DNA of 64,000 nt, taken from positions 1 through 64,000 of the forward strand of contig CAYFWF010000060.1 in NCBI GenBank assembly GCA_964346815.1. Direction: 5' to 3'. The position numbers and the translations under genes were made by a program. The stretch comes from CAYFWF01 sp964346815 (lineage in GTDB: Bacteria; Acidobacteriota; Aminicenantia; Aminicenantales; Aminicenantaceae). Position 1 is the stretch's first letter. Each line of letters opens with the position of its first letter. The notes under the pieces were generated by a model. The model had not been told where the DNA came from and ran no database searches. It saw only the letters and a list, made by a program, of their open reading frames with translations. Positions 34,449 to 41,929 of the stretch are shown one piece after another.

Positions 34449-34937
34449 ATGAAGAGGAGAGATTTTTTTGGAAAAACCGGCTGTGGTGCCATCGGCATGA
34501 TGATGGCCTATTTCGGACTGGCCTCCTGCAAGAAAGAGGAGGAAACCGAAACAGCCGAAACCGCCGCTCAAGAGCAGGAACAAGCCCCAGAACAAGCAGC
34601 TCCTATGGAAGAGATGAGCCGGAAAGATGTGGTAAAAAAATTGCTCGTCGAGAATAAGGGGATGACAGAGGCAGAAGCAGATGCCATGATCGCTGACTTC
34701 GAAGAAAAACTCCCCATGATCAAAGAAAAATGCATCTGTAAAACCTGCCCCACCTATGTCGCCGAAGAAACAGAATGGGCCTTCTGCCACGCTCTTGTAG
34801 GAAAAAGTGAGATCATTACCGAAGAAAAGGGTTGCAACTGTCCTCAGTGTCCGGTTTACCAGGAAATGGGACTGAAGAACGGATTCTACTGCACCAGGAA
34901 ATCGGAACTGGAACAGGAAATAGCTAAGATGAGCTAG
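34449..34937 (+). CDS. Exported DUF2769 protein with Tat-type/lipobox signal
   Basis: A 162-residue protein whose N-terminus reads MKRRDFFGKTGCGAIGMMMA, followed by YFGLASC. The KRRDFF is twin-arginine-like and LASC is a lipobox, so the protein is probably a Tat-exported lipoprotein. A Glu/Ala-rich linker (about 30-58) leads to a helix (KDVVKKLLVENKGMTEAEAD) and then a DUF2769 domain (about 95-150: CICKTCPTYV ... FCHA ... CNCPQCPVY ... FYCT) with eight cysteines. Tat export suggests the cysteines are loaded with metal before transport. It has its own promoter and AAGGAGGAG ribosome site. Paralogue of the protein at 34068-34292. Confidence 0.8.
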   Translation: MKRRDFFGKTGCGAIGMMMAYFGLASCKKEEETETAETAAQEQEQAPEQAAPMEEMSRKDVVKKLLVENKGMTEAEADAMIADFEEKLPMIKEKCICKTCPTYVAEETEWAFCHALVGKSEIITEEKGCNCPQCPVYQEMGLKNGFYCTRKSELEQEIAKMS

Positions 34938-35071
34938 AGGAGGCGGCCTCTCAGAAAGATTGAATTACAGGTAATTCAAAAGCTTCGATCAAAAATTCAA
35001 GGGAAACTCTGCCGACTCAGAATTCTATCATTCACCAAACATTGACGGGCGAAGAAATGGGGGAAAATTCA

Positions 35072-35096
35072 GGTATCCCGTATATCTTGGGATGCC
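35072..35096. other. Hairpin upstream of thioredoxin-like gene
   Basis: GGTATCCC (35072-35079) can pair with GGGATGCC (35089-35096), eight pairs including one G-T wobble. It lies in the 254-base gap 34938-35191, about 95 bases before the thioredoxin-like gene. It may end transcription of the DUF2769 gene or be part of a leader; no T-run follows. Confidence 0.35.
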
Positions 35097-35191
35097 CTCA
35101 AGCGTGAAAATAGGTGGTTTAAAATATATGCTCATGAAGCTGGATAAGAGAGGGAATGGGGGTACGAACTGCCTGTAAGGAGAAAAAAACA

Positions 35192-35470
35192 ATGAAGAAA
35201 TTGATCATGTTTCATGGACGCGAGTGTCCCCATTGCAGGGTTATGATGCCTCATGTAGACAGGCTGAAAGAAGAAACAGGGATTCGCATCGAACGGCTGG
35301 AAGTCTGGCACAACGAAAAAAATGCAGATTTGATGCGATCTTACAGAAATATCATCGAACCAAAATGTGGGGGACAACTTCGAACCCCCACCTTCATGAA
35401 TACAGAGACAAACGATATCATTTGTGGAGAAATGGCCTACGAAAAACTCAAGGAATGGGCGACGAGATAA
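35192..35470 (+). CDS. Small thioredoxin-fold protein with CPHC motif
   Basis: A 92-residue single-domain protein. FHGRECPHCRVMMPHV carries the redox motif CPHC (as in DsbA-type active sites) at about residues 11-14, and LRTPTFMNTE supplies the cis-proline loop. A third Cys (PKCGG) lies just before the cis-Pro strand. No signal peptide, so it acts in the cytoplasm. ATG at 35192 with TAAGGAG upstream is preferred over a longer start at 35156. Together with the two DUF2769 proteins and the rubredoxin fragment it forms a small cysteine-rich group. Its stop touches the convergent aspA-like gene. Confidence 0.85.
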   Translation: MKKLIMFHGRECPHCRVMMPHVDRLKEETGIRIERLEVWHNEKNADLMRSYRNIIEPKCGGQLRTPTFMNTETNDIICGEMAYEKLKEWATR

Positions 35471-35471
35471 C

Positions 35472-36866
35472 TCATAGATTGGGCTCGGTCATCTTTTTCG
35501 GATTCAGTATTTCCTCGATTCTTTTCTGAGTCAACAGCCCTTTTTCCAAAACAAGTTCGGCCAAGGGCCTTCCTTCTGCCAGGGACTTTTTAGCAATTTC
35601 TGCAGCCTGGAGAAAGCCAATGTGAGGCGAGAGCGCCGCCACCAGACCAACGCTCTTCTCCGCATACTCTCTGCACCTTTCCGCATTCGCTTCGATTCCA
35701 TCAATGCATCGTGTTTTAACCTGATTGAGTGCGTGGGTGAGAATCTCGATCATAAAGCACAGGTTGAATGCGATCACAGGCATCATCACATTCAACTCCA
35801 GCTGCCCGGCCTGAACAGCACCGCTTATCACATGATCACAGCCGATGACCTGACAGCATACCATATTCATCATTTCAAGCATGGAGGGATTGACTTTTCC
35901 AGGCATAATGGACGATCCAGGAGCCACAGCAGGAAGGGAAATCTCTGACAAACCGGTGTGCGGCCCGGAAGACAGCAGCCGAAGGTCATTGGCGATGCGG
36001 TTCATCTCCATTGCGACATTACGGAGGGCCGCAGAAACCTCAGCCATGGGTCTCATGCTCTGCATGGCCTCTCGGAGGTCGTCGGCGAGTTTCAAATTCT
36101 TTCCCGTCAATTCCGACAGGTTTTTCACTACGAGCTCAGCGTATCCAGGAGGTGTATTCAAACCGGTGCCAACAGCTGATCCTCCAATGCCCACTTCCAA
36201 AAGGGATGGGACGGTGTGTTCCAGATATGTCCGGGTTTTAGCCAGTGTTTTGGCGTAAGCAGCGAATTCCTGCCCCAGCCGAATTGGAGCTGCATCCTGA
36301 AGATGGGTACGCCCCGATTTCAAGACACCGTTGAACTCTTGTGCTTTTGCTTTAAAAGATCCTTCCATTTCCACTAAAGAACGGATCAATTCTTCTGAGA
36401 GAAAAAGACATGACAGGCGCATGGCTGTGGGAAACACGTCATTCGTACTCTGTCCCATGTTCACATGGTCATTCGGATGGACCAGATGGTACTGTCCTTT
36501 TCTTCCTCCCAAGATCTCCTCGGCCCGATTGGCCAAAACTTCATTGCAGTTCATATGAAAAGAGGTCCCTGCTCCCATTTGAAAAACATCCACGATGAAC
36601 TGATCATGGTATTTGCCGACTAAGACTTCATCACAGGCTGTTGAAATCGCTTTTGCTTTTTTCCGGTCCAATCTGGCTAGTTGAGCATTCGCCAGCGCTG
36701 CGGCTTTTTTTATATACACCGCAGCCTGGACCATTTTGGGATGCAGCCTGAGACCGCTGATCGGAAAATTTACAGAGGCTCTAACAGTCTGAGCCCCGTA
36801 ATAAGCCTCCTCAGGCACAGAGATTTCTCCCAAGGAATCCCTTTCGTCTCTTGTCTTCCCTCTCAT
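35472..36866 (-). CDS. aspA: Aspartate ammonia-lyase (aspartase/fumarase family)
   Basis: A 464-residue lyase of the aspartase/fumarase superfamily. The signature GSSIMPGKVNPS contains the catalytic Ser loop. QMGAGTSFHMNCNEV, HPNDHVNMGQSTNDVFPTAM and RIANDLRLLSSGPHTGLSEI are also present. AGQLELNVMMPVIAFNL and the C-terminal LLTQKRIEEILNPKKM favour aspartase over class II fumarase, but the two are hard to separate by eye. Aspartase interconverts aspartate with fumarate and ammonia. It lies 136 bases downstream of panD on the same strand; PanD uses aspartate, so the pairing makes metabolic sense. Start has GAGGAG upstream. Confidence 0.8.
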   Translation of the reverse strand: MRGKTRDERDSLGEISVPEEAYYGAQTVRASVNFPISGLRLHPKMVQAAVYIKKAAALANAQLARLDRKKAKAISTACDEVLVGKYHDQFIVDVFQMGAGTSFHMNCNEVLANRAEEILGGRKGQYHLVHPNDHVNMGQSTNDVFPTAMRLSCLFLSEELIRSLVEMEGSFKAKAQEFNGVLKSGRTHLQDAAPIRLGQEFAAYAKTLAKTRTYLEHTVPSLLEVGIGGSAVGTGLNTPPGYAELVVKNLSELTGKNLKLADDLREAMQSMRPMAEVSAALRNVAMEMNRIANDLRLLSSGPHTGLSEISLPAVAPGSSIMPGKVNPSMLEMMNMVCCQVIGCDHVISGAVQAGQLELNVMMPVIAFNLCFMIEILTHALNQVKTRCIDGIEANAERCREYAEKSVGLVAALSPHIGFLQAAEIAKKSLAEGRPLAELVLEKGLLTQKRIEEILNPKKMTEPNL

Positions 36867-37002
36867 GGGTCGGCTCCTCGACTCAGATTTTCAAAGACTC
36901 ATATTCCCAGCATGACACAGTCATTCATGCGAATATATCTTGGGGACACAAACTTGAAAGGATGAGTCAGGTGAGTTTTTCTGCGTCTTTCTCATCTCCC
37001 GT

Positions 37003-37359
37003 TTATCTAATATTTTTCAAGTTGTTTTTCTCATCGAGAAGAATAATTTTGGGAACATAGAAACTGATTTCCTCATCATCCATAAGGGTATAGGATGCAA
37101 GGATCAGCTTATCTCCCACCGAGGCCTTGTGGACGGCAGCTCCATTTATCCCGACCACACCCGAACCTTTCTGTCCTTTTATGAGATAAGTGATAAATCT
37201 CTCCCCGTTCGATATGTTGTATACATGAACCTGTTCGAAAGGAACTAAATCCGCTGCACTCATCAATTTTTGGTCCAAAGTGAGGCTTCCCTCATAGTCT
37301 ATATTCGTTTCGGTCACCGTAGCACGCTGAACTTTCGCTTTCAAAACTATCCTTTTCAT
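37003..37359 (-). CDS. panD: Aspartate 1-decarboxylase
   Basis: A 118-residue proenzyme that converts aspartate to beta-alanine for pantothenate. The self-cleavage site Gly-Ser is visible in DYEGSLTLDQ (about residues 23-25); cleavage creates the pyruvoyl cofactor on Ser. NISNGERFITYLI and GINGAAVHKASVGDKLILASY are typical. Length is normal. It begins six bases after panC, in the operon order panB-panC-panD. Confidence 0.96.
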   Translation of the reverse strand: MKRIVLKAKVQRATVTETNIDYEGSLTLDQKLMSAADLVPFEQVHVYNISNGERFITYLIKGQKGSGVVGINGAAVHKASVGDKLILASYTLMDDEEISFYVPKIILLDEKNNLKNIR

Positions 37360-37365
37360 TTCAAC

Positions 37366-38217
37366 TCACTCCGTAAGGCTTACAATCGTATTATCGATCA
37401 GCCTGACCTTACCAATAAACACGGCAAGAGCAATCAGAATATCTCCTTCTATTTTATCCAAAGGATCGAGATAATCCAAATCCACGATCTCGGCATAGTC
37501 TATCCGGGCCAGAGGCTCTGATTGAATGATTCTTTTGATCTCCTGGATGATTCGGTGCGGGTCCTTCTCCCCTTCTCCGATCATCCGCTCGGCCCGTTGG
37601 AGGCTCTTGAAAAGACAACCAGCCGCCTTCCTTTCTTCCTTATTCAAGTAACTGTTACGGGAGCTCAGGGCCAGCCCATCCTCTTCCCTGACGATAGGCA
37701 GAACTTCGATGTCGATATTCAGATCGAGGTCTCGGACCATTCTTTTGATGATGATCGCCTGCTGAGCGTCTTTCTGTCCAAAATAGGCGGTGTCCGGGGC
37801 AATTATGTGGAAGAGCTTCATCACAACCGTGCACACTCCTCTAAAATGCCCGGGTCGTGAGCGGCCGCAGAGCTTGTCCTGTAGGCTATGAACCTCGACG
37901 TAGGTCCTGAAGTCCTCAGGATACATTTCCTCTTGAGCAGGCACGAACAGGACATCCACCCCCTCTTTTTCGAGCAAACCAGAATCGTGTTCGAGATCCC
38001 TGGGATATTCTTTGAAATCCTCTTGAGGCCCGAACTGGGTTGGATTGACAAATATGCTCACCGCCGTCGCTTGGGTCTTTCGAACGGATTCCCTTATCAA
38101 GCTCAAATGTCCCTCATGTAAAAATCCCATGGTCGGAACGAATCCTATGGACTGTCCTCCGGATTTCAATTGTTTAATTTCTTCTCTGACGTCCTCGATG
38201 GTGGTAAAAATTTTCAT
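37366..38217 (-). CDS. panC: Pantothenate synthetase
   Basis: A 283-residue enzyme that joins pantoate and beta-alanine using ATP. The nucleotide-binding HxGH motif is in PTMGFLHEGHLSLI; FVNPTQFGP, YFGQKDAQQ and LALSSRNSYL are the usual family signatures. The start ATG overlaps the panB stop by four bases (ATGA), so the two are translationally coupled. Normal length. Confidence 0.97.
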   Translation of the reverse strand: MKIFTTIEDVREEIKQLKSGGQSIGFVPTMGFLHEGHLSLIRESVRKTQATAVSIFVNPTQFGPQEDFKEYPRDLEHDSGLLEKEGVDVLFVPAQEEMYPEDFRTYVEVHSLQDKLCGRSRPGHFRGVCTVVMKLFHIIAPDTAYFGQKDAQQAIIIKRMVRDLDLNIDIEVLPIVREEDGLALSSRNSYLNKEERKAAGCLFKSLQRAERMIGEGEKDPHRIIQEIKRIIQSEPLARIDYAEIVDLDYLDPLDKIEGDILIALAVFIGKVRLIDNTIVSLTE

Positions 38218-39089
38218 TTTTTTCCGATTTTCTCTTTTTTCAATACCTCTTCCAGAACTTCTTTTTTTTTCACATGATAGGAATGGCTGTCATCAGGAAA
38301 TCTCCCTCCCCTGACATCATCGGCATATTCCCTCAGCGCGTTACTTATGCTCCCATGGAGATCAGCATATTTCTTGACAAACTTTGGAAGATAGCCGTTG
38401 GCATAGCCGACAAGGTCATGGAAGACAAGAATTTGACCGTCACAGTATGGCCCTGCTCCGATGCCGATGGTGGGAACTTTGAGCTTCTTTGTAATTTCTC
38501 TAGCTAGTTCCATCGGGATACATTCCAGCACCACAGAAAAGGCTCCCGCCTTCTCCAAGTTCAAGGCGTCCCTTATAATTGTCTTCGCTTCGGCAAATTC
38601 CTTTCCTTTGACCTTGAACTGTCCAAGATGGTGGATGGACTGGGGAGTTAAACCCACATGCCCCATGACCGGGATCTCTGCCTCGACCAGAGACTCTATG
38701 AGATCCAGTCTTTTCTCGGACGCTCCTTCGATCTTCACCGCATGAGCCCCAGCTTCTTTGAGAAAACGGGAGGCGTTACGGATCGTCTCATCCACAGACA
38801 GGTGGAAGGAAAAATAGGGCATATCTCCCACTATCATGGGCCGCTGAGCAGCTCTGGCTACGGCTTTGGTGTGATGCACCATCTCATCCATGGTCACCGG
38901 GATGGTGTTCTTATAGCCAAGCACGACCATTCCTAATGAATCCCCCACCAGAATGAGATCTATCCCTGCTTCATCCATCAACCTGGCAGTGGGGAAATCA
39001 TAGGCTGTAAGGGCGACAATCTTTTCGCCTTCATCTTTTTTAGTCTGAAGATAGGGAATGGTTACTTTTGGAAGTGTGTTTCGGGGCAT
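38214..39089 (-). CDS. panB: 3-methyl-2-oxobutanoate hydroxymethyltransferase
   Basis: A 291-residue ketopantoate hydroxymethyltransferase, which adds a hydroxymethyl group from methylenetetrahydrofolate to 2-oxoisovalerate. Present are LTAYDFPTARLMDEAGIDLI, VGDSLGMVVLGY (metal-binding Asp), VKIEGASEK (catalytic Glu region) and GIGAGPYCDGQILVFHDLVG. It is a TIM-barrel enzyme forming decamers in the family. ATG at 39089 with AAAGGA upstream is used; an in-frame start at 39146 would add a poorly conserved 19 residues. First gene of panBCD, following the nucleoside kinase. Confidence 0.96.
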   Translation of the reverse strand: MPRNTLPKVTIPYLQTKKDEGEKIVALTAYDFPTARLMDEAGIDLILVGDSLGMVVLGYKNTIPVTMDEMVHHTKAVARAAQRPMIVGDMPYFSFHLSVDETIRNASRFLKEAGAHAVKIEGASEKRLDLIESLVEAEIPVMGHVGLTPQSIHHLGQFKVKGKEFAEAKTIIRDALNLEKAGAFSVVLECIPMELAREITKKLKVPTIGIGAGPYCDGQILVFHDLVGYANGYLPKFVKKYADLHGSISNALREYADDVRGGRFPDDSHSYHVKKKEVLEEVLKKEKIGKK

Positions 39090-39149
39090 ATCCTGTCCTT
39101 TCTCCCCATCCCGCCTTAAATATCGAGATTGAGGTAAAGTCTTCACATT

Positions 39150-39824
39150 TTATTTTTCTTTCTTGGAGCCTTTGGCAGAGCTGCTGAGGGGGACATAATA
39201 CAAAGGACTTTTTTTCATCTGTATGATCTTATCGATGAGATCATCGATGTCCTCCTGTCTATCGAAGTCCAGCTCGTCAGCCCTTACCACAAGAAGCGGG
39301 GCGATTTGATAGTTGAAGAAGAAATAATCAAAAGCTCCAACGATGTCTTCCAGATACTTTTCAGAGATGTTTTTATCAAGCTCCGACCCCTCTTTCTCGA
39401 TCCTTCGCATCAACGTGGGAAATGAAATTTGCAGATAGATGACCAGATCGGGCTTGCCGATTCTTTCCGAGAAAATGCTGAAAATCCTTTCATAAACCAC
39501 TAGCTCGTCATCGGTAAGAGTCTGATAGGCGTAAATCTTATCTTTTTCAAACAGATAGTCACAGATCACCCTTTCTTCGAAGAGGTCCCTCTGGAGCAGT
39601 CTCGACTGCTGGTGATATCTGTTCACTAAAAACACGAGCTGAGCCAAAAAGGCCGCACCCTCCTTCTCGTCATAGAAATCCTTGATATAGGGATTTTCCA
39701 TCCTGTCGAAGATAACTTTGCCACCGATGGCCCGAGCGAGGGTGTTCGTCAATCGTGTTTTTCCAGACTTCATGACTCCTTCGATAGCGATATGCCGGAA
39801 GGTGATGTCATGCTTGGTCGGCAT
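39150..39824 (-). CDS. Deoxynucleoside kinase
   Basis: A 224-residue kinase of the deoxyadenosine/deoxyguanosine kinase family. The P-loop is EGVMKSGKTRL near residue 15, and VICDYLFEKDKIYAYQTL corresponds to the DRS/ERS-type substrate region. DLVIYLQISFPTLMRRI matches the arginine-containing lid approach. It salvages deoxynucleosides by phosphorylating the 5' hydroxyl with ATP. In many genomes this kinase lies beside pantothenate or folate genes, as here, 60 bases before panB. A Lys-rich C-terminus ends the protein. Preferred substrate cannot be told from sequence. Confidence 0.88.
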   Translation of the reverse strand: MPTKHDITFRHIAIEGVMKSGKTRLTNTLARAIGGKVIFDRMENPYIKDFYDEKEGAAFLAQLVFLVNRYHQQSRLLQRDLFEERVICDYLFEKDKIYAYQTLTDDELVVYERIFSIFSERIGKPDLVIYLQISFPTLMRRIEKEGSELDKNISEKYLEDIVGAFDYFFFNYQIAPLLVVRADELDFDRQEDIDDLIDKIIQMKKSPLYYVPLSSSAKGSKKEK

Positions 39825-39904
39825 CTTCCCTCGTCGTATCTTTCTGTTCTAAAGTATCTCGGTACCTGAAGACAGCTTAAAAATATCGAATATTCATGGA
39901 GAAG

Positions 39905-40129
39905 TCAAACAGCACGTTTTTTCGTCGATTTCGGAGTCGCGTCAGGAAGCGGAATCACGAGCCAGGCGATGAGGTAAAAAATCACCATCGGAAATATCGC
40001 GGTTACCATTGCGAGAGCCACAAAGATGAGTCGGACCAGGGAAGTATCGATGTCGAAATATTCAGCAAGTCCAGCACAGACGCCGCCTATCATTTTATTT
40101 TTTTCGGACCGGAAAAGCTTTTTCGCCAT
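39905..40129 (-). CDS. PspC-domain small membrane protein
   Basis: A 74-residue protein with one PspC domain: KKLFRSEKNKMIGGVCAGLA, EYFDIDTSLVRLIFVALAMV, then a second hydrophobic stretch (MVIFYLIAWLVIPLPD). PspC-domain proteins sit in the inner membrane and, in enterobacteria, take part in phage-shock signalling; stand-alone short forms like this are widespread and of less clear role. No pspA is visible in the window. It lies 48 bases after the DUF1858 gene. Confidence 0.88.
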   Translation of the reverse strand: MAKKLFRSEKNKMIGGVCAGLAEYFDIDTSLVRLIFVALAMVTAIFPMVIFYLIAWLVIPLPDATPKSTKKRAV

Positions 40130-40177
40130 TTTTTACTCCCGTATAAAAATACGAATTATATCAGGAAAACGTTCAAT

Positions 40178-40390
40178 TCAGTCTTTTTTCGTCAAGAACG
40201 AATTGAGATCCGCAACCAGCTGGAGCGGGTTCTCAACGCCTTCTTCTTCGAGCAATTCGCCAAGAGTGCACCAAAGGGGCTCGCCGCAACGGATGCATCT
40301 GATTCCATTCCTGGTCAGGAAACCGACAGCGGGAGGATGTTCTTTAACCAGGTCTTCGATCTGAGTATCCAGGGTGATCCGAGTACCCAT
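40178..40390 (-). CDS. DUF1858-domain protein
   Basis: A 70-residue protein with the DUF1858 pattern: ITLDTQIEDLVKEHPPAVGF, LTRNGIRCIRCGEPLWCTLG. Three cysteines form a CIRCG...WC group, which could bind a metal or disulfide. DUF1858 domains often occur alone or fused to hybrid-cluster-type proteins in anaerobes; the role is unknown. The ATG at 40390 shares a base with the stop of the ALDH7-type gene (TGATG), so translation is coupled to the dehydrogenase. Confidence 0.8.
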   Translation of the reverse strand: MGTRITLDTQIEDLVKEHPPAVGFLTRNGIRCIRCGEPLWCTLGELLEEEGVENPLQLVADLNSFLTKKD

Positions 40391-41913
40391 CAGTCGCCGA
40401 ATTTGATCCCCTGTGCCAAGGGAAGCTCCTTGGACCAATTGATGGTGTTGGTCTGCCGCCGCATGTATCCTTTCCAGGCGTCAGATCCAGATTCTCTGCC
40501 GCCGCCTGTTTCCTTCTCTCCGCCAAAGGCGCCACCGATCTCCGCACCTGATGTTCCGATATTGACGTTGGCGATCCCACAATCCGAGCCTTCATGGGAA
40601 AGAAATTTCTCGGCAGTGAGGAGATTTGTTGTGAAGATGGCACTGGATAGTCCCTGAGGAACTTCGTTATGAAGACGAATGGCCTCCTCGAGGTCCTCAT
40701 AATCCAAAAGATAGAGGATGGGAGCAAAAGTCTCGATATGGACGATCTCGGTTTGGGAGGGCATTTTGACGATGGTGGGCTCTACGAACTGTTCCCCGTG
40801 ATCGGGAAGACGTTTCCCCCCGTATATGATCTCGCCCCCCTGTTCCTTGACTTTCTCCAGGGCCCCCATCATGTCCTCGACTGCGCCTTTTGTAACCAGA
40901 GGACCCATCAGGATTCCCTCTTGGAGGGGATTGCCGATAGTCACCTGTCGGTAGGCCTTCACGATTCTGTCTGTCAGCTCGTTGGCGATGGACTTGTGCA
41001 TGATGATGCGTCGTGTGGTCGTACACCGCTGGCCGGCTGTTCCGACTGCACCAAAAAGGATGGTTCGCACAGCCATGTCCAGGTCGGTGTCTTCGGCCAC
41101 GATAATGGCATTGTTTCCTCCCAATTCCAAGATCGTACGCCCGAAACGACGTGCAACTGTTTCGGACACCCGTCGACCCATTTGGGTGGAACCGGTGAAA
41201 GAAATGAGAGGAAGCCTGCTGTCGTTTATCATGCGTTCACCGACAACCGCTCCTCGTCCGATGGAGACGTTGAAAATTCCTTTCAGCCCATGATCGGCCA
41301 TCACTTTATTGGCAATATGTTGAACTGCCACAGCCGTCAGAGGAGTGTCCGAGGACGGCTTCCAGACAACAGTGTCTCCACACACAGCAGCAATGGCCGC
41401 ATTCCATGACCAGACCGCTACGGGGAAATTAAAGGCTGTGATGACGCCGACAGATCCCAAAGGATGCCACTGCTCGTACATCCTGTGAGCCTGCCTCTCC
41501 GAATGCATGGTCAAACCGTAGAGCTGACGGGAAAGTCCTACGGCGAAATCGCAGATATCGATCATCTCCTGGACCTCGCCGTGCCCCTCTGCCTTGATCT
41601 TCCCCATTTCCAAGGTTACCAAATCTCCTAATGGCTCTTTGAACTCTCTCAAGGCGACTCCCAGATCCCTCACCACCAGACCTCTCTTCGGAGCAGGCAT
41701 CATTCTCCAGGATTTGAACGATTCAACGGTCGTGCTGAGGACCTGTTCATAAGTTTTTTCCGTGGCCTGAAGGACCCCGGCAATGGGCTCTCCTGTTGTC
41801 GGGTTATAGGAGACAAGCTTTTCAGCACCGGAATCTTCGTACCAGTCTTCTTGTCCCGCACAGGCGCCGATATTAACATCCTCGATATGAAGCTTTTCAA
41901 GAATTTCTTTCAT
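40390..41913 (-). CDS. Aldehyde dehydrogenase, ALDH7 (aminoadipate-semialdehyde) type
   Basis: A 507-residue NAD-dependent aldehyde dehydrogenase. Catalytic Glu263 (ILELGGN) and Cys297 (GTAGQRCTTTRR) are present, with ITAFNFPVAVWSWNAA and SFTGSTQMGRR in the cofactor site. GTAGQRCTTTRR and TMHSERQAHRMYEQWHPLG are characteristic of the ALDH7 subfamily, which oxidises alpha-aminoadipic semialdehyde/piperideine-6-carboxylate in lysine breakdown. It lies 16 bases after pruA-like ALDH4, suggesting combined oxidation of semialdehydes from proline and lysine. It is translationally linked to the DUF1858 protein. Confidence 0.85.
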   Translation of the reverse strand: MKEILEKLHIEDVNIGACAGQEDWYEDSGAEKLVSYNPTTGEPIAGVLQATEKTYEQVLSTTVESFKSWRMMPAPKRGLVVRDLGVALREFKEPLGDLVTLEMGKIKAEGHGEVQEMIDICDFAVGLSRQLYGLTMHSERQAHRMYEQWHPLGSVGVITAFNFPVAVWSWNAAIAAVCGDTVVWKPSSDTPLTAVAVQHIANKVMADHGLKGIFNVSIGRGAVVGERMINDSRLPLISFTGSTQMGRRVSETVARRFGRTILELGGNNAIIVAEDTDLDMAVRTILFGAVGTAGQRCTTTRRIIMHKSIANELTDRIVKAYRQVTIGNPLQEGILMGPLVTKGAVEDMMGALEKVKEQGGEIIYGGKRLPDHGEQFVEPTIVKMPSQTEIVHIETFAPILYLLDYEDLEEAIRLHNEVPQGLSSAIFTTNLLTAEKFLSHEGSDCGIANVNIGTSGAEIGGAFGGEKETGGGRESGSDAWKGYMRRQTNTINWSKELPLAQGIKFGD

Positions 41914-41929
41914 TTCTGACTCCTCTCTC

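Noticed and set aside
39896..40657. 253-codon plus-strand frame opposite the PspC/DUF1858 genes
   Set aside because: No ribosome site and no family; the minus-strand frames carry recognisable domains.
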